From Streptococcus equinus (lineage in GTDB: Bacteria; Bacillota; Bacilli; Lactobacillales; Streptococcaceae), in assembly GCF_900101445.1 (NCBI RefSeq), contig NZ_FNKE01000001.1, forward strand, positions 806,001 to 870,000: 64,000 nucleotides of DNA, given 5' to 3'. The position numbers were made by a program, and so were the translations under genes. Below the pieces are notes generated by a model, which saw only the letters and a program-made list of their open reading frames with translations, made no database searches and was not told where the DNA came from. Of this stretch, positions 7,817 to 17,071 are shown in pieces (the stretch's first letter is position 1; each line of letters begins with the position of its first letter).

Positions 7817-8638
7817 TTATTCATCTTCATCAACCGCATCGCCTGTAAGTTGTGCAGCATCTGAAATGAATTGCTTATATTTATCTTCTTTGGCTAACTT
7901 TTTGATAACTTTATTAACCGTTTTGACAAGCTTTCCGCTACCTTTTGGCATTGCTACAGCTTTAGCATCACCGTCACTTGTTTTCAATGCAAAATTAGCT
8001 AACGCTAAATCTGAGTTTTGTGAAAGGTATCCTTCGGCAACTGGTTTTTCAAGGTCAACTGCTTGGACTTGACCAGATTTCAATTCGTTAATAGCCTCAC
8101 CCATTGCTGTCAAAGAAATGATTTTTGAATCTTTCAATTGTTCTTTAGCCAAGCCTTCTTCAATTGTTCCTTTTTGAACAGCTACTTTAAGACCTGACAA
8201 ACTATCAATTGAGTTATATTTATCAAGATCACTTGCCTTAACTAAAACAGCATTTTCTGTTTCATAGTAAGCATCTGAAAAATCATATGCATTTTTACGT
8301 TCTTTTGTTGCAGACAATCCTGAAATCGCCATATCTGCTTTTCCTGTTTGAAGACTTGAAAGGACGTTATCAAAACTCATCGAAGACAATTCAAGTTTAA
8401 CGCCAAGTTCATCAGCGATAGCTTTTGCCAATTCAACATCAGCACCAACAATAGTGTCTTTACCATCGATCAAAGCTTTAAATTCAAACGGCGCGTAGTC
8501 TGGGCTAATAGCGACAACTAGTTTACCTTTTTTCTCAATCTTATCTTGTAAATTTTCATTAGATGAAGATCCACAAGCAGCCAAAGAACACACACTAACA
8601 AGCGCAAGTGCCCCTAAAATAAACTTTTTAACTTTCAT
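7817..8638 (-). CDS. Polar amino-acid ABC transporter substrate-binding lipoprotein (copy 1)
   Basis: 273 residues from ATG 8638 (ribosome site GAGAGAA). A longer ORF reaching 8701 lacks a site and would bury the signal peptide. A lipobox SLAAC puts the acylated cysteine at residue 22. The body is a family-3 solute-binding protein with DYAPFEFKALIDGKD, VGADVELAKAIA and DFSDAYYETEN. It catches a polar amino acid outside the membrane. It is paralogous to the two other lipoproteins at 9939 and 10761; none has a permease or ATPase gene beside it, so it presumably docks to a transporter elsewhere. Acidic C-terminal tail DAVDEDE. Confidence 0.92.
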   Translation of the reverse strand: MKVKKFILGALALVSVCSLAACGSSSNENLQDKIEKKGKLVVAISPDYAPFEFKALIDGKDTIVGADVELAKAIADELGVKLELSSMSFDNVLSSLQTGKADMAISGLSATKERKNAYDFSDAYYETENAVLVKASDLDKYNSIDSLSGLKVAVQKGTIEEGLAKEQLKDSKIISLTAMGEAINELKSGQVQAVDLEKPVAEGYLSQNSDLALANFALKTSDGDAKAVAMPKGSGKLVKTVNKVIKKLAKEDKYKQFISDAAQLTGDAVDEDE

Positions 8639-8733
8639 ATTTATTCTCTCTTTTCTTAAACTTACCTTTATTTTATCTATTTTTTTGCAAAAAGTCAACA
8701 AATGTTGAATAAAAATTCACTTTAACATACTAA

Positions 8734-9852
8734 CTATTTTTTGAAATTTTTCAAACATGTTGATAATAAAGCAAGTCCCTTTTCCAAAGTATCTTGGTTG
8801 CAAGAGTAACCAAGTCTCACATAACCCTCTCTGTCAAAGCGATTTCCAGGGACCAGCAATACGCCGTAATCTCTCAACAATGTTAAACAAAAGTCTTCGA
8901 TTGGCACACCAACATCTATTTTGACAAATGAAGTTGGAACTTCTGCTGGTCTTACGTAGGATACCTTTGGTTCTTTAGCAATCCAATTGTCTAGAATAGT
9001 TAGATTCTTTCTAATAATCTTACGATTACGCTCTAAAATTTCTTCTTTATGTCGTAGTGCTAGGCTCGCCACCATATCATCAAAAACACCTGCACATATC
9101 ATAGTGTAATCACGATAATCTCGTAAAATATCAGTAACCTCATCACAAGCAGCAACCCAGCCAACACGAATCCCTGGAAGCGAGAATGTCTTCGACAAAC
9201 TATTCACCGAGATTCCTTTATCATACAAATCAACAATAGATGGTACCTTGCTGTCAGTAAAGGGACGATAAACCTCATCAGCCAAAATGTAGGCACCACA
9301 CGATTTAGCAACCCTAACCAATTCGCGTAGATACTCCTCATCCATAACAGCACCAGTAGGATTATTAGCATTATTGATGCATATCATCTTTGTATTTGGA
9401 CGGATTAACTTGTGCAGTTCAGCTAAATCAGGCAGCCAGCCATTTTCTTCTCTGACTTGCCAAAAATCCACTTCTGCTCCTAACGATTTTGGAATGTCAT
9501 ATAGCTGCTGGTAGGTCGGATAAAGAGAAATCACGTGGTCACCTGGCTCAATAAGACTGTACAAGACCAGCATATTTGCTCCGGTAGCTCCATTTGTCTG
9601 GAGGATTTGCTTTTCATCTACAGTCTGATACAAATCGCAAACTGATTTTTTAAACTCTGGGGACCCTTCAATCCAACCATAATTTAACTTTTTGGAAAAT
9701 AATTCTTGATAGAACTCTTCCTTTGATTCGCCTGTTAGCTCAAACAACTCTTGCAAAGTCAAAGCATCAATTGACACGCCAGCAATATCATATTTTGCTT
9801 CTCGTTCATGGCTATTGAGCCATTCTTCAACTCCAAATCGTGGTAATTTCAT
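8734..9852 (-). CDS. PLP-dependent class I/II aminotransferase
   Basis: 372 residues, fold type I. The PLP Schiff-base lysine is Lys221 in NSLSKTFSLPGIRVGW; ADEVY (Asp192) contacts the pyridine nitrogen, NNPTG spans 163-167, and an Arg for the substrate carboxylate lies in VRLGYS near the C-terminus. It moves an amino group between an amino acid and a 2-oxo acid; the substrate is not identifiable. Its place among three amino-acid-binding lipoprotein genes suggests it metabolises an amino acid they import. It has its own spacing of 86 bp from the preceding gene and 95 bp to the next, so co-transcription is possible but not proved. Confidence 0.9.
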   Translation of the reverse strand: MKLPRFGVEEWLNSHEREAKYDIAGVSIDALTLQELFELTGESKEEFYQELFSKKLNYGWIEGSPEFKKSVCDLYQTVDEKQILQTNGATGANMLVLYSLIEPGDHVISLYPTYQQLYDIPKSLGAEVDFWQVREENGWLPDLAELHKLIRPNTKMICINNANNPTGAVMDEEYLRELVRVAKSCGAYILADEVYRPFTDSKVPSIVDLYDKGISVNSLSKTFSLPGIRVGWVAACDEVTDILRDYRDYTMICAGVFDDMVASLALRHKEEILERNRKIIRKNLTILDNWIAKEPKVSYVRPAEVPTSFVKIDVGVPIEDFCLTLLRDYGVLLVPGNRFDREGYVRLGYSCNQDTLEKGLALLSTCLKNFKK

Positions 9853-9938
9853 CGCTTACCCCTTTTGACTTTCTAAGATTATTTTACCATTCATAAGGAA
9901 AAACTGAGAGCAATAACCCTCAGTTTCCTTTCACTTCA

Positions 9939-10748
9939 TTATTCTGACTCAGAACTACTTTGCGTGTAAGTCGAAGCTTTTTCAATCCATGCATCAAACT
10001 CCCCTGATTTCTTAGCCTTCTTAATCACTTTATTCACAGAAGCGATTAGTTTTTTATCAGTTCCTTTAGCAAAGGCTACCGCATAAGCATCTGTATCAGT
10101 TGATTTCAATGGCATATCCGCAATGGCTAAATCAGGATTTTGAGAAATATACCCCTCAGCAATAGCTTTTTCTAGCACAACTGCTTGAAGTTGATTGTTC
10201 TTCAATTCATTAATCATTTCACCATTTGATGTCAATGAAACCAAGCTTGAATTTGGTAATTGGTCTTTGGCAATGTTTTCTTGAATTGACCCTTTTTGTG
10301 CACCAACAGATTTTCCTGCCAAACTTTCAAGACTTGTGTAGGTCGCTAAATCAGCTTTTTTAAGAATCACGACATTTTCTGCTTCATAATAAGCATCTGA
10401 AAACTCATAAGCCTTTTTACGTTCATCTGTCACTGAAATTCCCGCAATAGCGATATCCGCTTTGCCAGAAGTCACAGAAGCAAGAACATTATTAAAGGAC
10501 ATTACTGAAAAATCAGCCTTAACATCCAATTCTTTGGCGATTGCCTTAGCTAGTTCAATATCTGCACCAACCAAGGTATCTTTTCCATCAATTAAAGTTT
10601 TAAATTCAAATGGTGCAAATTCTGATTCCGTCGCGATGACGATTTTACCTTTATTTTGAATTTTTTTCTGACTTGTTCCTGACGTCGAACAAGCTGTCAT
10701 CGTTCCTACTGCTAAAAGTAGAAACAAACCTCCTAAAAACTTCTTCAT
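9939..10748 (-). CDS. Polar amino-acid ABC transporter substrate-binding lipoprotein (copy 2)
   Basis: 269 residues. Lipobox MTAC gives Cys20. The same family-3 fold as its neighbours: EFAPFEFKTLIDGKD, VGADIELAKAIAKEL, YEFSDAYYEAEN. It begins 12 bp after the copy 3 stop, so copies 3 and 2 are one operon. The mRNA start context AAGGAGAAAATGATATGAAGAAG is one of the places where the csRNA-like SD/AUG antisense segment could pair, with G-U pairs (inference). Confidence 0.92.
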   Translation of the reverse strand: MKKFLGGLFLLLAVGTMTACSTSGTSQKKIQNKGKIVIATESEFAPFEFKTLIDGKDTLVGADIELAKAIAKELDVKADFSVMSFNNVLASVTSGKADIAIAGISVTDERKKAYEFSDAYYEAENVVILKKADLATYTSLESLAGKSVGAQKGSIQENIAKDQLPNSSLVSLTSNGEMINELKNNQLQAVVLEKAIAEGYISQNPDLAIADMPLKSTDTDAYAVAFAKGTDKKLIASVNKVIKKAKKSGEFDAWIEKASTYTQSSSESE

Positions 10749-10760
10749 ATCATTTTCTCC

Positions 10761-11579
10761 TTAGTTACTTGATTCGCTAGTTGACAAAGCATAAGCTTCT
10801 TGAACAAATTGATCAATTTTTCCTGAATCTTTCAAGTCTTTGATAACTTTATTGACCTCTTTAGTCAATTTGTCGTCACCTTTAGGAAGTGCTACAGCAT
10901 ATGCATCCGCGTCATTATTTTTCAACTTGATATTGGCAATTGTCAAATCATCGTTATTAGCAGCGTAACCTTCTGCAATTGGTTTTTCAAGGACAACTGC
11001 TTGGATTTGACCATTTTTCAATTCATTAATCATTTCGCCATTTTGTGTCAAAGCAACAACTTTCGAACCTTTCAATTGTTCAGAAGCCACATTTTCTTGA
11101 ATAGATCCTTTTTGTGTTCCGACAGACAAACCATCTAATGAACTTGTTTTTGTATATTTATCAATATCTGTTTTCTTAATCAAAACAACATTTTCTGATT
11201 CGTAATAAGCTTCTGAGAAATTATAAGCTTTTTTACGTTCAGGCGTTGCTGAAATACCTGAGATAGCCACATCAGCTTTACCTGATTGAAGACTTGCCAA
11301 AACATTGTTAAATGACATTGAAGAAAATTTCACTTTAACACCAAGCTCTTCACCGATAGCCTTTGCAATCTCTACATCCGCACCAACAATAGTGTCTTTG
11401 CCATCAACAAGAGTTTTAAATTCAAAAGGAGCGAATTCTGGATTCATAGCAACAACAAGCGTTCCTTTATCTTTAACATCCGAAACTGATGTATCTTTTT
11501 GATTTCCTGAGCCACAAGCTGTCAATAGAAAAGCTGAAGCAACAAGAGCTAACCCACCAAACATTTTACTTACTTTCAT
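10761..11579 (-). CDS. Polar amino-acid ABC transporter substrate-binding lipoprotein (copy 3)
   Basis: 272 residues from ATG 11579; the ORF extends to 11615 but the signal peptide MKVSKMFGGLALVASAFLL with lipobox LLTAC (Cys22) fixes the start. Family-3 binding protein with EFAPFEFKTLVDGKD and YNFSEAYYESEN. First of the series in transcription order. The 120 bp upstream are AT-rich and separate it from the glgP terminator. Closest by eye to copy 2 in the C-lobe (QKGSIQENVA, NGEMINELKN), so the array grew by tandem duplication. Confidence 0.92.
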   Translation of the reverse strand: MKVSKMFGGLALVASAFLLTACGSGNQKDTSVSDVKDKGTLVVAMNPEFAPFEFKTLVDGKDTIVGADVEIAKAIGEELGVKVKFSSMSFNNVLASLQSGKADVAISGISATPERKKAYNFSEAYYESENVVLIKKTDIDKYTKTSSLDGLSVGTQKGSIQENVASEQLKGSKVVALTQNGEMINELKNGQIQAVVLEKPIAEGYAANNDDLTIANIKLKNNDADAYAVALPKGDDKLTKEVNKVIKDLKDSGKIDQFVQEAYALSTSESSN

Positions 11580-11694
11580 AGTCTTTTTCTCTTTTCTTTT
11601 TTGATATGTATACATTTTATTTAATATTTATACATTTGTCAACCCTATTTTTATAAAAATTCAATATTTTTGTATTTTTTCTGTATATACATAA

Positions 11695-11724
11695 AACGCG
11701 AGGTTGTTTTATCAACCTCGCGTT
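11695..11724 (-). terminator. Terminator after glgP
   Basis: A perfect 12-bp stem AACGCGAGGTTG/CAACCTCGCGTT with a 6-nt loop; the minus strand continues TTTTATGTATAT. Confidence 0.85.
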
Positions 11725-11746
11725 CTTATTTATACTCTATTTAATC

Positions 11747-14011
11747 TTATTTGCTGTGCCAGATTTCATCGTTGTATTGTTCGATTGTACGGTCTGATGA
11801 GAAGAAGCCAGCTTTAGCAATATTTTTGATAACTTTAGTCATCCAAGATTTTTGATCTTCGTAATCAGCAAGCATTTGTTCTTTAACAGCAATGTATTCT
11901 TTAAGGTCAATCAATGTCATGAACCAGTCTTTGTTAATCAATTCATTATAAAGACGTTCAAGACGTTCAGCATTACCATGTTTCACCAATTCATCACTAA
12001 CGATAAAGTCTACTGCTTCTTTGATGACTGGATCATTTTCGTAGTAATCAGTTGCTACATAACCTTGTGTTGCATAGAGATCAATGATAGTATCTGAATC
12101 TTTACCGAATGTATAAATATTATCCATACCAGCAAGTTCAGCAATTTCAACGTTGGCACCGTCCATTGTACCAAGCGTCAAAGCACCATTAAGCATGAAT
12201 TTCATGTTACCAGTACCTGAAGCTTCTTTAGAAGCAAGAGAGATTTGTTCAGAAATATCTGTTGCAGGAATCAAGTGTTCAGCTACAGTAACATTGTAGT
12301 TTTCAACCAAGTGAACATTTAGGTATTTGTTAACTTCTGGGTCGTTGTTAATCAATTCAGACAAGCAAAGAATCAAGTGAATAACATCTTGTGCAATGAT
12401 ATATGCTGGAGCTGCTTTACCACCAAAGATAACAGTGATTTTGCGTTCTGGAAGGTTACCACGTTTGATTTCAAGGTATTTATGAATAACATAAAGAGCA
12501 TTCATTTGTTGACGTTTGTACTCGTGGAAACGTTTGATTTGTGTATCAATGATTGAGTTTTCATCAAGTTCGATACCTTTATTATCTTTAAGGTAACGTT
12601 TAAGCGCCAATTTGTTATTGTGTTTGATTTCAGCAAGTTTTGCATGAACAGCTTCGTCATCAGCGTAAGCAAGTAGTTTTTCAAGCTTAGTAGCATCAGT
12701 AAGGTATTCATCACCGATAAGCTCTTTAAGGTAATCCGCTAAATCTTGGTTAGCAAATTCAAGCCAACGACGGAATGTGATACCGTTTGTTTTGTTGTTG
12801 AATTTTTCAGGGTAAATGTCATAGAATGGTTTCAATTCACTGTTTTTAAGGATTTCAGTGTGAAGAGCAGCTACACCATTTACTGAAGTTGAGAAGTGAA
12901 TGTCCATGTGTGCCATATGAACACGACCTGATTCATCAATGATTTGAACAGCTGGGTCTGAATATTGACTAGCAACAAGTTTGTTTAGTTTTTCAATAAT
13001 TGTTACCAAGTGTGGCACAACTTCGTTAAGGTAATCAAGCGGCCATTTTTCAAGTGCTTCAGCCAAGATTGTGTGGTTAGTGTAACCAACCATGCTTTTC
13101 ACGATTGAAACAGCTTCTTCAAATTCAATACCATGTTTTTCAGTCAAAAGACGAATCAACTCAGGAATAACCATTGATGGGTGAGTATCATTGATTTGAA
13201 CATAAGCGTAGTCAGCTAAATCGTGAAGATTTGAACCACGTTCAAGAGCTTCATCAATCAACAATTGTGCAGCATTAGATACCATGAAGTATTGTTGGTA
13301 GATACGAAGCAATTCACCATTGCGGTCTGAATCATCTGGGTAAAGGAAGAGTGTCAAGTTCTTCTTGATTTCAGTCTTATCAAATGAAATACCATCGTGA
13401 ATCAAACCGTAGTCAAGCCCGTCAATATCAAACAAGTTCAAGTAGTTTTTAGTATCACGTTTGTAACCAAGAACATCAATGCGGTCAAGACGAGATTTAA
13501 GCGTAAAGTCTTTAAATGGAACATCGTAGCTGATGTCAGTTGGCACAAGCCATGAATCTTTTTCAATCCAGTAGTTAGCTTCTGCTTCTTGTTGGTTATC
13601 AACGAAGACTTGTTTGAATAGACCACAGTGGTAGTTAAGTCCGACACCTTCACCGTTGATACCAAGAGTTGACATTGAATCGATGAAACATGATGCCAAA
13701 CGTCCAAGACCACCGTTACCAAGTGATGGTTCAAGTTCGACATCTTCTACTTCTGCAATTGATTTACCAGCTGCAGCAAGTTCAGCTTTAACATCTTTAT
13801 AGATACCAAGGTTAATCAAGTTATTTGACAAAAGTTTACCAATAAGGAATTCAGCAGAAATGTAGTAAACTTTGCGTTTAGCTGTATTTTTTGGTTTTTC
13901 GGCAGCTAATTCTTTAACGTAGTGCAAAAGCGCTACATAGATGTCTTCATTGCTCAATTCAGCAAGTTTTTGGCCTTTCGAAGTTACGTAATCTGTAAAT
14001 TTAGTTGTCAT
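11747..14011 (-). CDS. glgP: Maltodextrin/glycogen phosphorylase
   Basis: 754 residues, glycosyltransferase family 35. It cleaves alpha-1,4-glucans with phosphate to give glucose-1-phosphate in the cytoplasm. Seen: [13 protein letters not shown] near residue 90, active-site HTNH-like segments ([13 protein letters not shown]), and the PLP-lysine region [20 protein letters not shown] near the C-terminus. The shorter N-terminus than animal enzymes fits the maltodextrin phosphorylase type (MalP). It follows malQ by 21 bp and shares the MalR-controlled promoter at 15572-15600; a strong terminator ends the operon. Confidence 0.96.
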   Translation of the reverse strand: MTTKFTDYVTSKGQKLAELSNEDIYVALLHYVKELAAEKPKNTAKRKVYYISAEFLIGKLLSNNLINLGIYKDVKAELAAAGKSIAEVEDVELEPSLGNGGLGRLASCFIDSMSTLGINGEGVGLNYHCGLFKQVFVDNQQEAEANYWIEKDSWLVPTDISYDVPFKDFTLKSRLDRIDVLGYKRDTKNYLNLFDIDGLDYGLIHDGISFDKTEIKKNLTLFLYPDDSDRNGELLRIYQQYFMVSNAAQLLIDEALERGSNLHDLADYAYVQINDTHPSMVIPELIRLLTEKHGIEFEEAVSIVKSMVGYTNHTILAEALEKWPLDYLNEVVPHLVTIIEKLNKLVASQYSDPAVQIIDESGRVHMAHMDIHFSTSVNGVAALHTEILKNSELKPFYDIYPEKFNNKTNGITFRRWLEFANQDLADYLKELIGDEYLTDATKLEKLLAYADDEAVHAKLAEIKHNNKLALKRYLKDNKGIELDENSIIDTQIKRFHEYKRQQMNALYVIHKYLEIKRGNLPERKITVIFGGKAAPAYIIAQDVIHLILCLSELINNDPEVNKYLNVHLVENYNVTVAEHLIPATDISEQISLASKEASGTGNMKFMLNGALTLGTMDGANVEIAELAGMDNIYTFGKDSDTIIDLYATQGYVATDYYENDPVIKEAVDFIVSDELVKHGNAERLERLYNELINKDWFMTLIDLKEYIAVKEQMLADYEDQKSWMTKVIKNIAKAGFFSSDRTIEQYNDEIWHSK

Positions 14012-14032
14012 TATAATATCCCTTTTTCTTTT

Positions 14033-15535
14033 TTATTTAAATGTATTTTTGCGGCAATAAAGTGCAGTAATGTCTTTCAAGAATGCTTTGCGTTCATCTG
14101 TCAAATCTTCTTTTAACATACGCCATTGCCAGTTGCCACCAACAGTATTTGGAATGTTCATGCGAGACTCAGCTGGTTTGTCTAGAATGTCTTGCATAGT
14201 CGCAATTGCAATATCACTAACCGTTGCAAACAAGGTACGAAGCATTGTTTGTGTGATTGGTTCGCCTTCATGACGATGTGTATAAGCATCAACAAATGCT
14301 TTTTGTTCATCAGTCAAGTTGTCATACCAACCATTAACCACTTCATTATCATGTGTGCCGTTATAAGCAACGCTATTTTTATTGCAGTTATGTGGAGCAT
14401 CGATACTCTTACCTTCGGTATCATAGAATCCAAATTCAAGAATCTTCATACCTGGGAAAGCAGTGTCTGTTAACAATTGCTCTGCTTTGGCATCGATATA
14501 ACCGAGGTTTTCAGCAATAATAGGAAGTTCACCAAGCTCGTCGCGTACGACATCAAACAAAGTACGTCCTGGACCAGGTTGCCAACTACCATCATTAGCA
14601 GTCTTGTAATCACCACGAATTTCCCAATAATCTGAGAAACCTTTAAAGTGGTCAATACGAAGAAGGTCATATAGTTTAATACCTTCTTTAATACGATAAA
14701 CCCACCAAGCATAATTTGTTTTCTTGTGGTTTTCCCAATCATAAATTGGATTTCCCCAAAGTTGACCATCATCACTGAATGAATCTGCAGGAACACCAGC
14801 AATACAAAGCGGGTTCTTTTCAGCATCAACTTTGAAAAGTTCAGGCATTGTCCAAACTTCTACGCTATCAGCAGAAACGTAGATTGGCATGTCACCAATA
14901 ATCTTAATACCTTTTTCATTGGCATAGGCTTTTAAATCAGCCCATTGTTGGTAGAAGAAATATTGAGTGACTTTATGGTAAGTGATAACGTCTTTTAGTT
15001 TTTCACGATAAGTTTCAAGAGCTGCTTCTTCGCGACGAACAACTGCTTTATCATCCCATTCTTGTAAGGCTTTATTGCCAAAGAATTCTTTAATGGCCAT
15101 GAATTCAGCGTAATCTTTCACCCATGTAGCTTCTTTTTCGAAATCTGCTAGAGCTTTTTGATTGTCAGCATCTTGCATAAATTCTGCAACTGCTTTCTCT
15201 AAAATTGGACGACGAGTTTCAAAAATGCGAGCATAATCAACGTTTTCTAAATCATCACCGAAGTTAACAGTTTCATAGTCTTCTTTTGTTAAATAGCCTT
15301 GTTTACAAAGCAATTCTAAATCAATTAAATGAGTGTTCCCAGCTGTTGCTGAGAATGATTGATAAGGGGAATCACCATAACTTGTCGTTGTTAATGGTAG
15401 GATTTGCCAGTATGTTTGGTCAGTTTCAACCAAGAAATCAACAAAGTTATAAGCTTCTTGACCAAATGTTCCCACCCCTTGTTTGCCGGGTAATGATGTG
15501 ATATGCATCAGTACACCACTTGCACGTTTTTCCAT
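14033..15535 (-). CDS. malQ: 4-alpha-glucanotransferase (amylomaltase)
   Basis: 500 residues, glycoside hydrolase family 77. It transfers alpha-1,4-glucan segments between maltodextrins, freeing glucose and making longer chains for GlgP. Motifs: SGVLMHITSLPGKQGVGTFG at the N-terminus, DLLRIDHFKGFSDYWEI (nucleophile Asp), AENLGYI (acid/base Glu) and GTHDNEVV. First gene of malQ-glgP; ATG at 15535 with AAAGGAG upstream. Cytoplasmic. Confidence 0.97.
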   Translation of the reverse strand: MEKRASGVLMHITSLPGKQGVGTFGQEAYNFVDFLVETDQTYWQILPLTTTSYGDSPYQSFSATAGNTHLIDLELLCKQGYLTKEDYETVNFGDDLENVDYARIFETRRPILEKAVAEFMQDADNQKALADFEKEATWVKDYAEFMAIKEFFGNKALQEWDDKAVVRREEAALETYREKLKDVITYHKVTQYFFYQQWADLKAYANEKGIKIIGDMPIYVSADSVEVWTMPELFKVDAEKNPLCIAGVPADSFSDDGQLWGNPIYDWENHKKTNYAWWVYRIKEGIKLYDLLRIDHFKGFSDYWEIRGDYKTANDGSWQPGPGRTLFDVVRDELGELPIIAENLGYIDAKAEQLLTDTAFPGMKILEFGFYDTEGKSIDAPHNCNKNSVAYNGTHDNEVVNGWYDNLTDEQKAFVDAYTHRHEGEPITQTMLRTLFATVSDIAIATMQDILDKPAESRMNIPNTVGGNWQWRMLKEDLTDERKAFLKDITALYCRKNTFK

Positions 15536-15571
15536 ATGTTTTCTCCTTTATCAACGATCTTTACACTGCAA

Positions 15572-15600
15572 ATTATAACGCAAGCGTTTGCGTAAGTCAA
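15572..15600 (-). promoter_or_regulatory. malQ-glgP promoter with MalR operator in the spacer
   Basis: On the minus strand: TTGACT (15595-15600), 17-bp spacer, TATAAT (15572-15577). The spacer holds the near-palindrome CGCAAACGCTTGCG (15579-15592), a LacI/MalR-type operator. Bound repressor would block polymerase directly. Confidence 0.85.
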
Positions 15601-15626
15601 TCATTTTTTGCAAAAAAATATAAAAA

Positions 15627-15665
15627 AACACCTCAACTGCTAAAACTAATAGCAATTAAGGCGTT
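15627..15665 (-). terminator. Terminator after malR
   Basis: 16-nt arms at 15627-15642 and 15650-15665 pair over their full length if G-U is allowed. A run of seven T follows on the minus strand, preventing read-through into malQ. Confidence 0.8.
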
Positions 15666-15699
15666 TATTTTCATTCATGAAAACCGCTAGAAAGGGATT

Positions 15700-16728
15700 T
15701 TATTTGTCTTCAACATGCAATTGACGGACACTTTCTCGCTCTCTCAAGGTAAAAGGAACAATGATTTTTTCAGTAATCGCTGTTTCAGGAGATTTAATCA
15801 ATTCGACCAATCGTCTGAAACTAGTTCGACCTAAATTAGCAACATTAATATCAAATGTTGTCATATAAGGGTGAATCAAAGTTGAATAGGCTGAGTTATT
15901 GAAGGTGATAATTGAAATATCATCCGGAACCTTCAATTGATAATAAGATAAGAACTGAGCTAATCGAACTGAAATTGTATCAGCAATCACAATCAGAGCC
16001 GTTGCTTTACTTGATTCAATTTTTTCAATTAATGCTTCCAGAATCATTGGATCTCTACGATCGAACAAAAGTGCTTTATCGCTTGTCAGACCAAGCTTTT
16101 CCATGCCTCGAAGGTAACCAAAATAACGTTCTGATGACACTTCAGATTTTAAATCATCTGTAACGAATAGAATCTCACGATGTCCTTTTTGATAAAGATA
16201 TTCAACTGCTTTTTTACCCATCAATTGGTTATCATTATCTATATAAGTAATATCATTTTCGAAACCTTCGGGAGCACCGACAATCACAAAAGGTACATTA
16301 TTATCCATCAAATACTTACGAACTGGATCTTCTGGATCAGAGTATAAGATAATAAATCCGTCTACACGTTTTTGGCGATACATCAATTTTACTTGTTCTT
16401 CTAATTCATCAACTGTCATACCGGTTGCAATAGAAACTGTAAAATCATTTAATTTCGCTTCGCTAGTTATAGTAGAAAGAATTTGCATAAAGAATGGTTC
16501 GTTCAAACGATCTGGTGTGATTAATGGTGGAAAAATCAGACCAACGTTATACGTTAAGCCACTAGCTAACATTTGGGCAGCTACATTAGGAACATAACCT
16601 AACTCTGCCATCGCTTTCCGAACTTTGTCTTTTGTTTTCTGAGAAATGGATTTATTATCCTTCAAAACACGGCTAACCGTCGAAGGATTGACGCCAGCTT
16701 TAGCCGCTACATCTTTAATTGTAACCAT
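15700..16728 (-). CDS. malR: Maltose operon repressor, LacI family
   Basis: 342 residues. The N-terminal helix-turn-helix and hinge (MVTIKDVAAKAGVNPSTVSR, residues 1-20, hinge to about 60) precede a periplasmic-binding-protein-like effector domain with core segments YNVGLIFPPL and FNNSAYSTL. It is divergent from malXCD and has the two operator-bearing promoters on either side, which identifies it as MalR, releasing DNA when maltose or maltodextrin is present. No operator is evident at its own promoter. Its own terminator isolates it from malQ. Confidence 0.95.
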   Translation of the reverse strand: MVTIKDVAAKAGVNPSTVSRVLKDNKSISQKTKDKVRKAMAELGYVPNVAAQMLASGLTYNVGLIFPPLITPDRLNEPFFMQILSTITSEAKLNDFTVSIATGMTVDELEEQVKLMYRQKRVDGFIILYSDPEDPVRKYLMDNNVPFVIVGAPEGFENDITYIDNDNQLMGKKAVEYLYQKGHREILFVTDDLKSEVSSERYFGYLRGMEKLGLTSDKALLFDRRDPMILEALIEKIESSKATALIVIADTISVRLAQFLSYYQLKVPDDISIITFNNSAYSTLIHPYMTTFDINVANLGRTSFRRLVELIKSPETAITEKIIVPFTLRERESVRQLHVEDK

Positions 16729-17071
16729 CTAAGTCTCCTTTGCATCTTTCATTTTATAATAGATTTACTGTACTGACAAGGTTTTAGAGGTAAAAACTCT
16801 TATTTTTATCCCCTATTATACATAAATAAGATTTTTCTGCAATTGTTTGCCCTATTTTGTGATATTTTTTAGAAAGATATTGTTTTTTCAGGCTATTTTA
16901 TAGTAAAAACTGACCAACATATATCAGATTGATGCTCTTTTTATCACTTTCTTTATTTGACACTTCAAGTTTTTTAAACTTTTTTACAAAAAATGCTTGA
17001 CATTAACTGCAAACGGTTGCATAATATAAGTGTAAATAATATTACTAATCTTTCTCTAGGAGGGGAAACTC
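16729..17071. promoter_or_regulatory. malR-malX divergent intergenic region
   Basis: 343 bp without a gene. The malX promoter is TTGACA (16997-17002), 17 bp, CATAAT (17020-17025), with the operator TGCAAACGGTTGCA (17008-17021) filling the spacer and touching the -10. The operator also resembles a CcpA cre site with one or two mismatches, so catabolite control may overlap. The malR side has TTATAAAA near 16751-16759 but no convincing -35. The rest is AT-rich with nothing recognisable. Confidence 0.85.

Noticed and set aside
12502..12714. Reverse-strand ORF in glgP frame +1
   Set aside because: Off-frame shadow of glgP; low-complexity Leu/Asn composition.
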